From contig OY294070.1 in NCBI GenBank assembly GCA_958510875.1, positions 114,060,703 to 114,124,702 of the forward strand: DNA of 64,000 nt, read 5' to 3'. The notes under the pieces were generated by a model, which searched no databases, was not told where the DNA came from, and saw only the letters and a program-made list of their open reading frames with translations. Origin of the DNA: Endomychus coccineus. Its lineage: Eukaryota; Arthropoda; Insecta; Coleoptera; Endomychidae. Positions 37,101 to 52,100 of the stretch are shown in pieces. Every line of letters begins with the position of its first letter. The stretch's first letter is position 1. The translations under genes were made by a program, and so were the position numbers.

Positions 37101-40100
37101 GCCGGGGAAAATTCAGTCTGTGAGATGAATTGGTCATTCAACCGTCCTCTAACGATAAAACATAGTGCCATCGGGTTAATGTTCAGACCATCAATATGGC
37201 TCTGGCTCCTAGACTATTATATTTTCCGATATTTGTAGAGGTTATAACTTTTGAACCATAAAGATAGATAAATGTGGTCCGTACTCATCCAACTTTTTCC
37301 GTCACTTCCGATTAGCCATAAAAACAAAACGCTTTCTAAAGTTTTCCTTTATTATTTTCTTTTCAAATGGAACACCCGATATATTTTTCCATGAGTCGTT
37401 ACTTCTCTCGGGTATCCATCGGCATTCCATTAATAGAGCAATTGATATTTAAGGAGAAGCTTGCCGATCAATATGTATACATAAACAAAAGTTAAGCAAT
37501 ATATTTTCTGGTATTGCAAGAGCTTATAGCTTCTTCAAAGAAAATTTAATGGGAACTCGGTATAAAGAACAGAACGCTTCATAACATAAAATTTTACTAA
37601 AAGAATCAATATCTATAATGAATAAATACACTATGGATCTACTAATTCGCTTTATAAGAGAAAATGTGAATAATTCTTGATCAACCACTTTCTTCTACAG
37701 TCGAGGTATTAGCCAACGGAAATCAAGACTTATTATTTAACATTCGGCATGTGAACAGTTAGAAAACTATGAACATGCTATGAATGAAGGTACATGAAAA
37801 AAATTGAGTTTCATAATGAGAGCCAGATAAAAAGTCAGTACAATTTTTAACAAAACGTTTTTTTGAAAATAAGGTACAGAATAATAGTATTTCCATAGTT
37901 TTCCATGAATTAACTAAGACTAAAATGTATATATTTTTTGCAGGTCCAAAACATAAACCAGTAATACGTAAGTTATTTAATCCCACACTTAAGCAATTGC
38001 TATAGGTATTCACTTTACTTGACATGTTTTTCTTGAAGAAGCGTATGTTTATGAATCTGATGACCCAACGCAATGTGCCACAGAGATCTCAAATATTATC
38101 AGGCTAGGAATGGAAACTCACATAAGCTGTACCAACATGTTATCGTCCTCTGGTGAACTATGGTTCAATAAAATCTGTTCTAGGGCCGCCGCTTCAAAAC
38201 TAACAGCATACCACCGCTGGCGCGATAATCCATGTCTGGAGACCAGAATATATTGAATCCAGAACTATGGGCACGGGAATTTACAATTTTTCCGATAATT
38301 TTTAGAATTCCTTATGCCTCTCAGCCTCGATATGTTATGTTGAGCACATTACTGATTTTTTCAAGTAATAAACATATTACCAATGAATGACTTGATATGG
38401 TTTCATAGCATTTCACAAATAATTTTTTGCTGCGAATCCGGCAACCCTCTTCTGAGAACTGCAAATTGTAATACGTAGTTTGGCCTTGTGACTGATATAC
38501 CGGAACCATTGTGACCGCCTTTCTCGGGAAAAGATAGTTTTTCTTGTTACACGGAAAAGTGGAAAGGGGTCACCACCGGGATGAGTGGTCCAGGGTCGTA
38601 TTTTTTGCGTTGAATGAAATATGACAGATATAAATTGATGATTCCTCACCAGTAAAACACAGATGTTTATTTATATACAGTTTATTAAATGAAATGATTG
38701 ATTCTCGAAAATATATGTACAAAAGAAAATAAATGTTTACACCTAGTCTTTTTAAAAGAACAGCAATTTCATAAAATCACCTTAAATAATAAAGTCAAGT
38801 ATTTGACCAAGTCGGGCTAGTTTATAACAATTAAACAATCGGAAATTCTAGAATCTAATTCAAATCAGAATTTCTATTCGCGTGACACAGTTGTTTACTT
38901 CGGACAGATGATGTCCGAGAAAAAACCGGAGACGCCAAGTAGTGTACGTTTGGAACGTTGACCCGCAATAGGAAATCAGCCGAAAGAAGTTGATAGTTCT
39001 TTAGTATCGATAGCGCTGTAGACCCAGGTGGTGGATTGATTTCGGATTGTGGTAATTTACGAGTTCGCTATTAATATTCGCGTTCTTTACGGATCGAGTC
39101 TTTTCCTCAACACAAATAATAAATTATTTGGTTTTTGGTAAGTGAGATCCTGTGGGCAAACGGTCTGTTTTATCCCAACACAAATAATAAATTATTCGGT
39201 TCTCGGGATTTGTATTTAGTCGTAGGGATGTCAGGTCTTTTTCTCAACACAAATAATAAATTATTTGGTTTTTGGTAAATGAGATCCTATGGGCAAACGG
39301 TCTGTTTTTCCTCAACACCAATAATAAATTATTCGGTTCTCGGGATTTGGATTTAGTCGTAGGGATATCAGGTCTTTTCCTCAACACAAATAATGAATTA
39401 TTTGGTTTTTGGTAACTGAGAACCTGTGGGCAAAAGGTCTGTTTTTCCCCAACACAAATAATAAATTCTTCGGTTCTCAGGATTTGTATTCAGTCATAGG
39501 GATGTCAGGTCTTTTCCCAATACAAATAATAAATTATTCGGTTTTTGGCAGTCAGTTGAAACTGGAGTTAGTTGTAGAATATTTACCTTCGGACTTGGTC
39601 AAAGTATAGGAGTGGATCCTACGGATCGCGCACGGAGTTTATAATGAAAAATAAAAATGAATTCTCGGAAATTAACAAAGTTGAATTAATTTGAACGGTC
39701 GCTAATAATATCGGAATCGTAGCGGCTTAGCGGTCTGACGGCTGATTCTTCAATCCCATTTCTTGTGAAATCCGTTCTCCGTTTATACTGGTTTCGTGCC
39801 AAAAGAAATAAAACGTCAGAGGTGGCCTGAGATTCTGGCAGTCAGCGGTGATTTGAATACGACTTTTCTTATCTCATATTAGCTTCAACTTTTTCTACAT
39901 AGGATGCACAAAACTTTGATGCGTTAGAATCTCAGCCTCGTCGGTGTTATTTCTTTTCAACCAGAGGAGTAAATTAATTTTTAAGGAACGAGGGCATTTC
40001 ATTGCACCATCAGTATTATCATTTTCGACGGTATCGAAACTACAAAACTATAATGAATACAATTACCATAAAATATTGTGAGACATGAATTATTTCAATT

Positions 40101-43100
40101 TTGAATATTAGATACTCTATTCCACATCCAATCTCACCGGAGCTCTGCTACTGATTGTGATTGACGCTGTCTCTGTCGCTGTCGAGAGGCATATAAGTTC
40201 ATACTATAAGATGAGGATTTTGGACGACTTTCTTAAAAAAAGAAGAGGTCGTATCAAAAAAATTCTTCCTGCATAATGTTCTGTGGCCAATTTCAATCAT
40301 TCTTAAGGGTTGAGCCAAGTGAACATGGCCACCCATTCACCCTTAAACGCTAGATTTACCATATTTTCACCCTCTTTTTTAAGATAACTTTGAATTTACA
40401 AAAATTGTTAGTTCTACTTTGGATCAAAATACGCGACTGTCAACATCTTTTATGTATAAAACGAAAATCGCGTGAGAAATACGTAATTTTGTATGAAAAT
40501 GAAGAAATTTCCCTGATTTTCCGCCCATTGAATGAGTTTCCCTGGGATTCGTGTTCAGCCACCCAAAAAAAACCCTAGAACCTATTTTGGAGGCTTATTT
40601 CAATTTTTTTTTTAATTGAAAATTATCTTAAGAAAGGGGGTGATAATAGGGTTGATCTAGCATTTAGGGGGAAATGGGAGGACGTGTTCACTTAGCTCAA
40701 CCCTTACAAATGATTCAAATCAGCCAAAGAACATTATGCAGAAATAATTTTTTTGATATAACCTCTTCCTTTTTTTAGAAGGTTCCCAAGCTTAATGACT
40801 GAACTAATAGACTGTGTCGTGAGCCTATGACTTGCTTCATGCTTGCATGTTATGACGAGCGCGTCTAGTTGATGGCAAAACGTATATTCGATTGTTAGCA
40901 AACGAGAACGACAGTAAGACGAACAAGAAAGAGAACTGGTAACTAGTTAAGAACGAGGGCAAGAGGGAGAGTTGCTTATCTGGATCGAGAGCAAGTCAAC
41001 TCTTGCGCTTATCTCGCTCTCTCGAAACACTAGAGATGAGTTATTTCATTTCAGATTTTGGGTTTTCAATTGTACTCTACAGCAAATATAATACTGATCT
41101 GTAATCTGTAATCTGAAATCTCTATTGAAATGTGTCATAGTATACGTATTGTTCTATTACAAATAAGAAAACAGACTGTTTCTGGTATAACCATAAGTGA
41201 CACAAAATATTTCAGATCTACTGTGTATATCCGGAAATGTCAAATAACAAATTTTCAGATTACTTAATTACTTCCAGTTTCTCTCAAGCGTGAAATTGAG
41301 ATCTCGAGAAGGATCATTTACAATTAGAAAAATTCTATGTATTTTCTTAATGTACTCTTCATGTTGATGTAGAATCAGCACCAATTATACTACAAACACT
41401 ACAATTAGTTCCAATACCTTCTCCTGAATCAAGTTGAAATATTTATAGAGAATTTGCATAAATCAGTGTTGGATCCACACATTTATGGAATTTCCATTCC
41501 TGCAAATACAGGGTGCGGCAGAATGTCCTACCCATGTTATTTCATCAATAACACAAAAACAATTCGGTTATTTTGAATGAAAACAGTTCTAACTTGAGAA
41601 GTAGTTTTTGAACCTTTTATCAGAATGGCTTACAGTTGTCAAAATGGAGTGTTGGTCTATACAACATCGTGTCTTTTATCTTGAGAAATTGATTCAATTC
41701 TTAGTAATCGCTGTTCAAAGGTGTTTTCGATGTCATTTTAATGTCCTTAGCTGTCCTCAGCGTAAGACTATTTTGGCTTGGAGCACTCAATGGTGGCAAC
41801 TGGGATCTATTGAAGACAAAATGCCAGGTGGAAGATCAACAACTGTCTGCAATGAACATAACGAAGTAGTGAACATGCTTCCGTTCTTGGTTTGAGTGAT
41901 GGAAGCACGTGAAGAACGTTGAAACGCATGCATTTTCTTCCATATAAGATCGCAATAGTTCAGGAAATAAATGATCTTGATAAGATTAATAGACTTCAAT
42001 TTTGTCGTCTGATTCATGATAATCACTAAGGTATTGAAAGTAACCTTTTCATAAGTGACACATTTTCATCTAAACAGGGATGTAAATAAGCAAATTGCAA
42101 TCATTGGTGTCAATAGAATTCACAGGAAATTCATCAGCGACCTTTATGTTGCCCTTAAGTAAGTGTATGGTATGCTATTTCATCATCTAGGAAAATTTGG
42201 AATTTTTTTTTGAAGAGAATGGTCAGACGGTATACCGTTACGCACTATGTTCAAATGCTGCAGACTTGGTAGAAAAAGAAATAGAACATCACTGTTTTCA
42301 GCAAGACGGGGCAATAAGTCATATGGCGAGAATGAGCATGGACATTTTGAGAGAATCCTTTCCAAACAAACACATTCAAGAAATGGTACGATTTCATGAC
42401 CCGCAAAACCCCCACATTTTGTTGTTCCGGATTATTTTCTTTGCAGCTATTTAAAGCTTAAATTATTCGTGAATGAATCCCGAATTCGAAAGATTTGAAA
42501 TGAAACATTAGAAATGAAATCAATACTGTCCCAAGTCATGTTCTCCTAAACGTTATTTGAAAATTTGGTAATCAATTAGAAGAATGCATTGAGAAAAATG
42601 GCTATCATTTCCGAAGTATTATATTCAAATCATAACAACTACCATCTTTCTAGTTTAAAACTAAGTATTAATTCGTTTTACTTTTCGAGTTAATAAATTT
42701 TCATAACCTGTTCAAATTGGGTAATTCATTCTGCCGAACTCTGTACAACGATGAAATGAGATATGTTCTCAAAACAACATAATGTTACAAAGATTCATAA
42801 GTCATTTTCTGTAATCAATAGCTTCCATCCGGTGAACTAAAATTACAGTAAGAACTATTTTACTACATAATGCAAGTTAGTTCTATCAAGTTTGCTCGAA
42901 TTGAATTTAGAATTCGATACTTATAAAGTGTAACGAAGTGCCCTCGTTACTTATAAATTAATGTACTCCGCTGGTGAACAAGCAATAACACCGACGAGGC
43001 TGAGATTCTAACACATCAAAATTTTGAACATCCTGTATAGAAAAAGTTGAAACTACTATCAGATAAGAAATTTCTTATTCAATTCACCGCTGACTGCCAG

Positions 43101-46100
43101 AATCTCAAACCACCTCTGAGGTTTTATTTCTTTTGGCCCAAAACCAGTATAAAAGGATAACGGATTTCACACGAAAGGGATTGAAGAATCAGCCGTCACT
43201 ACGATCCAGATACATTATTACCGACCGTTTGATTAATTAACTCCGTTAATTTCCGAAATTTTTTTTTTATTTTTCGGAGCGTCCGCCCTCCGAAGGATCC
43301 GCTCATATACTTTGATCAAGGCAGAAGGTAAATTTGGTTCAACTAACTCCAGCACTGACTTAACTTACCGAAAACCAAATAAGTTATTATTTGTGTTGAG
43401 GAAAAATTAACTACCTGCCTTCTGACTCACTGTACCAGAAACAAAATAATTTATTATTCGTGTTGAGGAAAAATAAGCCACTTGCCGACTGATTTCATGT
43501 ACCGAACCAAATAATTTATTATTTGCGTCGAGGAAAATAAATCAATGGTCTACTGACTTCATGTACCGAAAAACCGAATAATTTATTATCTGCGTTGAGG
43601 AAAATGAACCATTAGCCTACTGACTTCCCGTGCCGAAAATCAAATAATTCATTATTTGTGTTGAGGAATCGACCCGATTATTGAACAACTGTATAACGCG
43701 GATAGACATTCTTGTTTGAATTATATTCTAAAACTTCCGATTGTTCAATTGCTGTGAATTATCCAGCCTAGGTCAAATACTTGACTTAATTATTCAAATT
43801 GATTTATTGAAAATTTTTTTTATTTAGTCTAGGTGTAAATATTTATTTTCTTCTGTACAAATATTTTCTAGAATCACTCATTTCATTCAATAAACTGTAT
43901 ATATGAACATCTGCGTTTTACTGGTGAGGAATCAATCAATTTATATCTGTCATATTTCATTCAACGCGAAAAATACGACCCTGGACCACTCATCCCGGTG
44001 GTGACCCCTTTCCACTTTTCCGTGTAACAAGAAAAACTATATTTTCGAGAATCAATTATTTCATTTAATAAACTGTATATAAATAAACATCTGTGTTTTT
44101 CTGGTGAGGAATCAATCAATTCATATCTGTGAAATTCCATTCAACGGAAAATATACAACCCTGGACCATTCATCCTGGTTGTGAACCCTTTCAAAGGTCA
44201 CAAAAGATCAATCCAAATTATTTGATTTACTATGTATGAAATTTTTGATTCTGCCAATACAACGGCGAGATAGGTTGAGATAATATTGGAGTTTTTAATG
44301 CATTCTGAGTAGTATTCAATAATTGATAGCTGATTAAGTTTTATATACTATTTTAATGTACTTTTTTTATTACAGAGCCACCACCGCCTACTACAACGGG
44401 TATGTTTCATCAATATTCCTAAAATTACATGATAAAAATTCAAGAGTGTTGGTCAACTCTCACTAATAAGAGTTCGAGTGATATCATCTACATTTGTAAA
44501 AACAATCAAAGAGAAGTTTAAATTTTTTGGGTTCAGATAAATACGTCAACTGTACCAAGTTGGGCTATAAAATGAACCAAACTGATTTGTTGTGCTCATC
44601 TATGGCTCGTTACTTTAGACTATCTCTATTTGTGATATGGCGAAGCATGAATTCGCTAGCTTGTGAAAGTTACATAGACATATGCATAACCTCATTCGGA
44701 ACATAATAGTCCTAGTGTAGCCCTGGAACTTATTTGTAATCCAAGTAGTATCTCTCAGAAGAGATGTTATAGCTCCTAATATAAATATGTCTTGAAGTTG
44801 ATGAGATTCGTATGAAGCGACCAGTAATACTGCAGTCAATAGTTCACTACAGCTGTTTCGCTCTCTCGAGCTCACCAGGACCCTATGGACATAGTGTTCT
44901 TAGTGCGAATTGCAGGCTTCTGATATAGAAAGTACTGTTCTACGTCTTTGCTAACGTTTCGCAAATTTACTCTTCACTTGATCAGACAAACAAACAGAAT
45001 ACATCAAAATACTTAAACAGTTGACCTTCACTGAACATTTTGGTAAACTCAACTCAGTCGTAATAAGCAGTACACAGTACTTGGTAATATTTGTTGTGAA
45101 TTGTGACAATGCATCGTTGCAATTCAAATAGATATGAATTAATAAATACCAGAATATCTCGACATAGCTCAGTCAAATAATTAGACAAATCGAGGAAAAA
45201 CATTCATGAAGTTTGTAAATAGTTATAGTTGTTCGTTGGTACCCTCCTACAGTATAACTAAAAGTTCTGGAGGGTGTGGGAGATGTTCAAAGGGGACTTT
45301 CTTCTTGTTTTACTAATTTCTCCATAGTTATCAATCCTACGGAAAACATACAAAATAATGTAGACAAAATTTGCTACAAAAAATGGTCTTATTTGGTTTT
45401 CTCGTAGGAGTGATACTTCCAAAGTTGCAAAACAAACAAAATATAGGCATATCAGGGGAAGTATTTATTGGCATTTCATAAGTAAATTTTCAGGAAATGT
45501 AAATTTGAATCGAATTATGACAATTAGCCACACCTAATTCATATTATAGATCAAACTGAGTGGAAACTCCGGCTCTTCACCTATATCTTCATCGACCTCC
45601 TCGTCTTCAGGCTGGGGATTATTCGTGTAGCTTTCCTCACAATTGCCACGTATTGACATGCATGTTATCCCAACGTTGCGACATCTGCATCGTCCTCCAT
45701 AACCAGCTGTATATTTGTAGTTGCAGGCCTCAGATAAGCTGGTTGCCGCACCATATTTGCACTCGCAGAGAAACTCTGTATGGATGCTGCTGAGCAGAGC
45801 ATTTTATCAGATCATAAACACAGATGTACCTATGGTTTTTCAATGCTATGATTTTGTATATCATCTGTGAACGAGGTCGAAAAATAGGCGCAGACATTGA
45901 TTTGCTAGTCTTGTTGATTATGTTACAACAACTACAAAGTAATATACTGTTCGTTAAACCAGAGAGGGGAATTTGCAGACTATTCATGCATGAGTTCCGT
46001 GAAGATGGACACCTCATTCCTCTACTCGAACAATATTCGAGAAAGATGAAAGCGTCACAGCCATCGAAGATGTTTCTTATGAACCCTCCTAAGGTGGTTT

Positions 46101-49100
46101 CCAAGCGGGTGAGCAGACGAATTTAAAAATGAACACTGTTTATGAAATAGACACTAGCAACCATAAGTACTCAGCTTTCTTGAGATTTACTAACAAGTTG
46201 AATGCATAAAGTCTTTTTCCAAGTGCAATTATGGTTGAGAGACAAGCTGGAACCTGTGACCTGGAGATGAAAACGAGGTCCTCAAACCTAAGCTCAATGC
46301 CGGGTATCCATTACAGAGTCACTATGTTCTTATTGGCGAAGCATGCAAGATCGTTTAGCAGTTACATACCGTTCTTGAATTGCAACTGTAGGAAACAGCA
46401 CGAATCCTTGATAACAATTATCATTATGCCAATACGCTTGACTTATTCCTCACTAACAATCCAGATCCCTGTGAAGTGAAGGTTCGTGCACCTTTGGAAA
46501 ACTCTGACCATTCACTCATAACTCCACGAACCAATCCAACACCTTCATTCACAATTCGGCATTACAATTCAGCCGACTGGGATGGTCTGCGCACGTTTTT
46601 CTCCGAGTCTATTTGGAGAAGCATATGTTTTGAATCTGATAACGCAACTCAATGTGCTACAGAGATCTCGGATATTAGCAGGTTAGGAATGCAAACTAAC
46701 CTACCTCGTATCAATATATTACCGTGAACTATGGTTCAATTAAATCTGTTCTAGCGCCGTCGCTTCAAAACTAACAGCATACGGCCGTTGGCGCGGTAAC
46801 CCATGTCTATAGACCAAAACAGAATAAGCTGAAGCCAGAAATAACACTTCGGAAGAGGTATTTCATGCTGTAATAGGATCAAACTTTATGGAATGTTCCC
46901 TTTCGTTTTAGACTTTCGCCAAAGCAGTTGATAGAAATTTCACATCCAATTCATTCCCTCTCCTAATCAAAGATAACGGCACACTGGCTACTACACCAGG
47001 GAAAAAAGCCAAACTTTTCACTGGAATGTTTCTTCATAGATACATTTGATATGCTGAGTAAGATGGAAAATATTAAATACATTTCTACGAGCTATCGAGA
47101 AGTGTTGTAGTGGTTTTTCAATGAATATCAAATTCTGGATATATGGAGAAGGTACAAGGTTGAGACTGTACGATTTGCTTGAAATGTTGATAAGCTGGCT
47201 GACTAATCGCGGCATCATGACCATGGTCCCATATATCACCTAGGAATGTTGAAAAAAAAATTAAAATCGAGAGAACACTTATTAAGCTTAGATATATACA
47301 ATATTCCATTGCACAGCAATATCGTCAAAGGTATTTCTAAATCAGAACAAACCTAGGAATATGAATGGATATCTTTACTTATTATTTATAAACTATGAAC
47401 GAATAAGAAATAGTCTTCAAAACAGTTCTAAAAGGGGGAATGGTATCGGTCAGTCATATCGCTGAGGGTGCTTATGTCAGATGTCTGCAGATGTTTTTGG
47501 ATTTTTAGAGATTCTGATAATGTTAATTTGAAGCTTTTATGTTTAATGTGGAGTGTTCAAGTAAGTGGTTCGTAAATAAGTAATCCTATTTTCTTAATTC
47601 GTATATAGATTAATGTTCTTTGAATCTAGTCTTAAGCTTAAACATCTTGTTGACCTAAATAAACTGAAGAACAATCTACACAGCTCAATCATTACACAAC
47701 AAACTTACTTGATGATTTACCTTGAGTAGCAGTGAGTATATTACTTAATAGTGACAATGAGGTAGATTCATATCAATGCAATTATTGAAAGAATTTGTTT
47801 TCTATAATTTTTGGATTGTATTTACTAAAAAGTAAACAATAACATGAAAATTAGAGTACCTTTATTTAATTTTGACAAAAATCAATAGAAAAATTAAATC
47901 AATCCAGAATAAATTTCAAAATTTGTTATCAAAAACCCCTAGAGAAGAAAGTAAGACTATCAACATCATTCACATTAATCGATATTGAATTCAATCAAAA
48001 GGAGAATAGTTTGTCAAATGGCGATCTGACAATCAATAGTCCTAATACATTCATACAATCATCAAAGGAGAAAAACTGGTATTCCTGGAAAGCAGATGAA
48101 GGTAATTCCATTATAATCATGTGCAAAGAGTATTATAACAACTTCGATGATGATAACATGTTGGATGACGATGATCATTCGAAGCCCTTGGATATAAATG
48201 AGTTGAATTGAAAATCAAACATTAATATCCTGCACCTATCTCTAGAAGCTCCGATAATTAAAACTACAAACTTGGACTTGTGAATCCTGAACTTCCGAAC
48301 TGTATTGCTTATCTAAAATGTATAAGCCGGGTAACTCAATGAGACCAATCACTTCAAACGTCAATTATTGTTCCACGTATCACATAGCAAAACAGTTAGT
48401 TAAGGAATTTATCAATGTTCAAGCCGCTGTAAATAATCCTTTGGGACTGGTGGTACAACATTTTCGTTGCTTGTTTCATTATTTAGAAATATCGCAATCA
48501 CTGAGTCCATCCAAAAGAAATGTCTTTCAAATTTTATTATCTCCGATACAAATTGATACAAGGCGAACTCAGTACGATGGTTGTTGTAGACGAGATGTTC
48601 TCAGACAACATAAGGTTACAAAGATTTATAAGTCGTTTCTGTAAGGAATAGCTTTTATTCGGTAAAGAAAAGTTACAGTAAAAACTGTTGTACTACAACT
48701 ACTGCAAGTAGGTTCCATCAAGTTTGCCTAAATTGAATTTAGAATTGAAGATTAATCCAAATCATTTGATTTAAGATGGATGTGATCTTTGATTCTGTAA
48801 ATACTACCACGAGATAGGTTGAGATAAAATGGAGGTTTCAATGATTTCTGAGTAGTTAATGATAATAATTAATAGCTGATTAAGTTTGATATAGGATTTA
48901 CTTTTTCAATTACAGAGTCATCACCGTGGCGGAGTAGTTCAACGGGTAAGTTTCATCAATATTCTTAAAATACAAGGGGGTTACAAATACATTTATAGAA
49001 ACAATCAAAGAGAAGTTTGCAATTTCACTCTTCGGGTTGAGATATATACTTCAGGACTTATGTTCATGCGGGAAATTGTCCCAAGATGTGTTATGAAAGG

Positions 49101-52100
49101 AACTAAACTTATTTTTTGTGCTCATCCATGACACGTTACCTATGACTATCCGTATTTATAAACCGTTTTTGATATAGCGAAGCATACATTTATTCGGTTC
49201 GATACCTTGTGGCAGTAAGTTAGACATATGCATAAATATCGTAAAACAAATTTGATACCATATTACGAAGGAATAAATTTCCAATTTTGAAGATTGTAAT
49301 AATCTAACTTAAATTGAACAAAGAACATTATTGGATGTGTTGTTTTCAAATGCGAGTTACTGGAATAATAAAACAGATTGCAGAAAACCCAACTAATACA
49401 CTCCGGTCAAATATTGGGAAATAAGCAAAAACTATTACAAGGTGCTCCGTTTATTAATTGTTAAATATTGTTTAGGCATTTGAAGGACAAGTTGTTTCCC
49501 TACAAAATTCGGTTAGTTTTTTCGGAAATACATCTATATAGTCAAAATTTCAAGAAACAAAATGGATTTACCGGAGTTTGCTGGTTACTTTTGGATTTGA
49601 AACTCTAATGCTGATTGTGATTGACGTTGTCACTGTCGCTGTCGCCGTCGAGAGGCCTAGACGGTCACGAATGATTTGCTTCATGCTTGCAAATTATGAC
49701 GAGCGCGTCAAGAGAATGGCAAAATGTATATTCAATTGTTATCAAGCGAGAACGAGAGTAAGGAGAACAAGAACGAGAACTGGTAACTTCTCGCTCTCAT
49801 CCTCGTAGTCTAGAACGAGTGCAAGTGCGAGAGTTGCTTATCCGGATCGAGGGCGAATCAACTTTCGGGCTTATCCCGCTCTCACGAAACACTGGAGATG
49901 AGTTATTACATTTCAGATTTTGAATTTTCAATTGCACTCTACTGCAAACATAATACAAATTTGGAATCTGTGATTTGAAAGCTCTATCGAAATGTATCAT
50001 AGTAAAGATATTGTTCTATTCCAAATACGAAAATAGGAGGCTTTTACCAGTATCACCATGAGTGACTCCAAATATTTCAGATCCGCTGTGTATATCCAAG
50101 AACGTCATGTCACAATTTTTCAGATTTTCAATTACTTCTAGTTTCTCTTGACCGTCAAATTGAGATTTCGAGAAGAATCATTTATGATTAGTAAAATTCT
50201 ATGTATAACCATAATATGGTCTTTATGTTGATGTACAACCAGCACCAATCACACTTTCACCTATTACATCCACTACAATTAGTTCCATTACGTTTTCTTA
50301 AATCAAGTTGACATACTTATACAGAATCAACATGAATCAGTGTTGAGTCCACACATTTACTGAATTTTTTTCTTCAAATACAGGGTTAGGCAAAAAGTGC
50401 TTTCCATTTTATTTCATTAATAATACAAACACGAATCGGTTATTTTGAATGAAAATAGTTCTGAATGGAAAAGTAGATTCTGAAAATTTTGCTGGAATTG
50501 TTGACAGTCAAAATGGAGCGTTGGTCTACATAACATCGTGTCTTTTGTATTCAGAAATTGTTTCAATTTAATCCAGTAATAGCTGTTCAAGGATGTTTTC
50601 GACGTTATTTTAATGTCCGGAGCTGTCTTCAACGTAAGACTGTTCTGGTCATGAGCTATAAATGGAGACCATTGGGATCCATTGTGGACAAAAAGCCAAG
50701 TGGAAGATCAACAACTGCGTGCGGTGAATGTAACGAAAAAAGGTAATGAAATTCAGTTATTGTTAGTTCGAAAGAAACCTCTGTTGAACATGCTCCCGTT
50801 CTTGGTTTGAGAGATCGAAGCATGGGAAGAACGTTGAAACGCATGCATTTCCATTCATATAAGACCGCAATAGCTTAGGAAATGAATGATCGTGATGAGT
50901 AGTAAGTAAGGAGATCCATCAGTGACCTTTACATTGTCCTAAAGTAACTGTATGGTATGCTATTCCATCGTCTAGAAAAATTGAGCCTTATTTTTCTGAA
51001 GAGAATGGTCAGATGGTATATGTTACCGTTGCGCGCTATGTTCAAATGCTGCAGACATGGTTGATTATAAGGAGTAGGACATGACTGTTTTCAGGAAGAC
51101 GTGGCAACAAGTCATATGGTGAGAATAAGCATGAACATTTTAAGTGAATCCTTTCCAAATAGACTCATTCAAGAAATGGTACGATTTCATGGCCAGCAAA
51201 ACCCCCAGATGTTACAGTTCCAGATTATTTTCTATGAAGCTATTCAAAGCATAAAGTATTCGTGAAATTTAAGAGACTTGAAATTAAACATTAGAAATGA
51301 CATTGATGCTATCCCAAGTCACGTTATTCAAAATGTTATGCAAAAATTTGATAATCAATCAGATGAATGCATTGAGAGTATTATATTTAAATCATAAGAA
51401 CTACCATCTCTCTAGTTTAAAAATAAGTATTAGTTCGTTTTATTTCTCAAGTTGATAAATTCTTATAACCTATTCAAATTGGGTAGTTCATTTTGCCGAA
51501 CTCTGTACAACGTTGAGATGAGATACGTACTCGAACAACATAAAATTACAAAGATTTATGAGTCGTTTCTTTAAGAAATAGCTTCCATTCAGTACACAAA
51601 AATTAAAGTAAGTACTATTCCACTACGACTACTGCAAGTTAGTTCCATCAAGTTTGCTCAAATTGAATTTAAAATTCGATACCTATAAAGATTGACCCAA
51701 ATCATTTATTTGATTTACTATGGATATGATTATTGATACTGCAAATACAACGACGAGATAGTTTGAGATAGAATGGAGTTTTCCATGATCTCTGAGTAGT
51801 ATTTAATAATTGATAGCTGATTAAGTTTTATATACTATTTTAAAGTACTATTTTTATTACAGAGCCACCACCGCGTCCGTGTTGTATAATGGGTAAGTTT
51901 CATAAACATTCCTAAAATTACATCATTAAAATTAAAGGGGTTGTTAATTTTACCTCTCACTAATAAGAGTTCAGCCAATATTCTTCACATTTGTAGAAAC
52001 AATCAAAGAGAAGGAAAATTTCAGAAGCGATATATTAACTCTGTTTTGGGAATTATTTTGAATACGGGGGTAGTTAGTTATCAGGGTAAATTTCGAGACA

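Larger units (their letters stand above)
40138..42928. repeat. gene B intron module, copy before exon 3
   Basis: Paralogous to 49590-51690. Shared order: GATTGTGATTGACG, GTCGCTGTCGAGAGGC, TTGCTTCATGCTTGCA, ACGAGCGCGTC, a run of GAGAACGA-type repeats, then the mariner, then GAATTTAGAATTCGATAC. This copy has additionally received the 40.2-kb hairpin element and, at its end, the LTR-like insertion. Confidence 0.85.

Noticed and set aside
37690..37705. 5-nt exon candidate after CTTCTACAG
   Set aside because: Its length would break the phase that exons 1 and 2 share directly.
39095..39565. CRISPR-like array
   Set aside because: Adjacent similar units without unique spacers in a eukaryotic genome; it is a tandem array inside an LTR-like unit.
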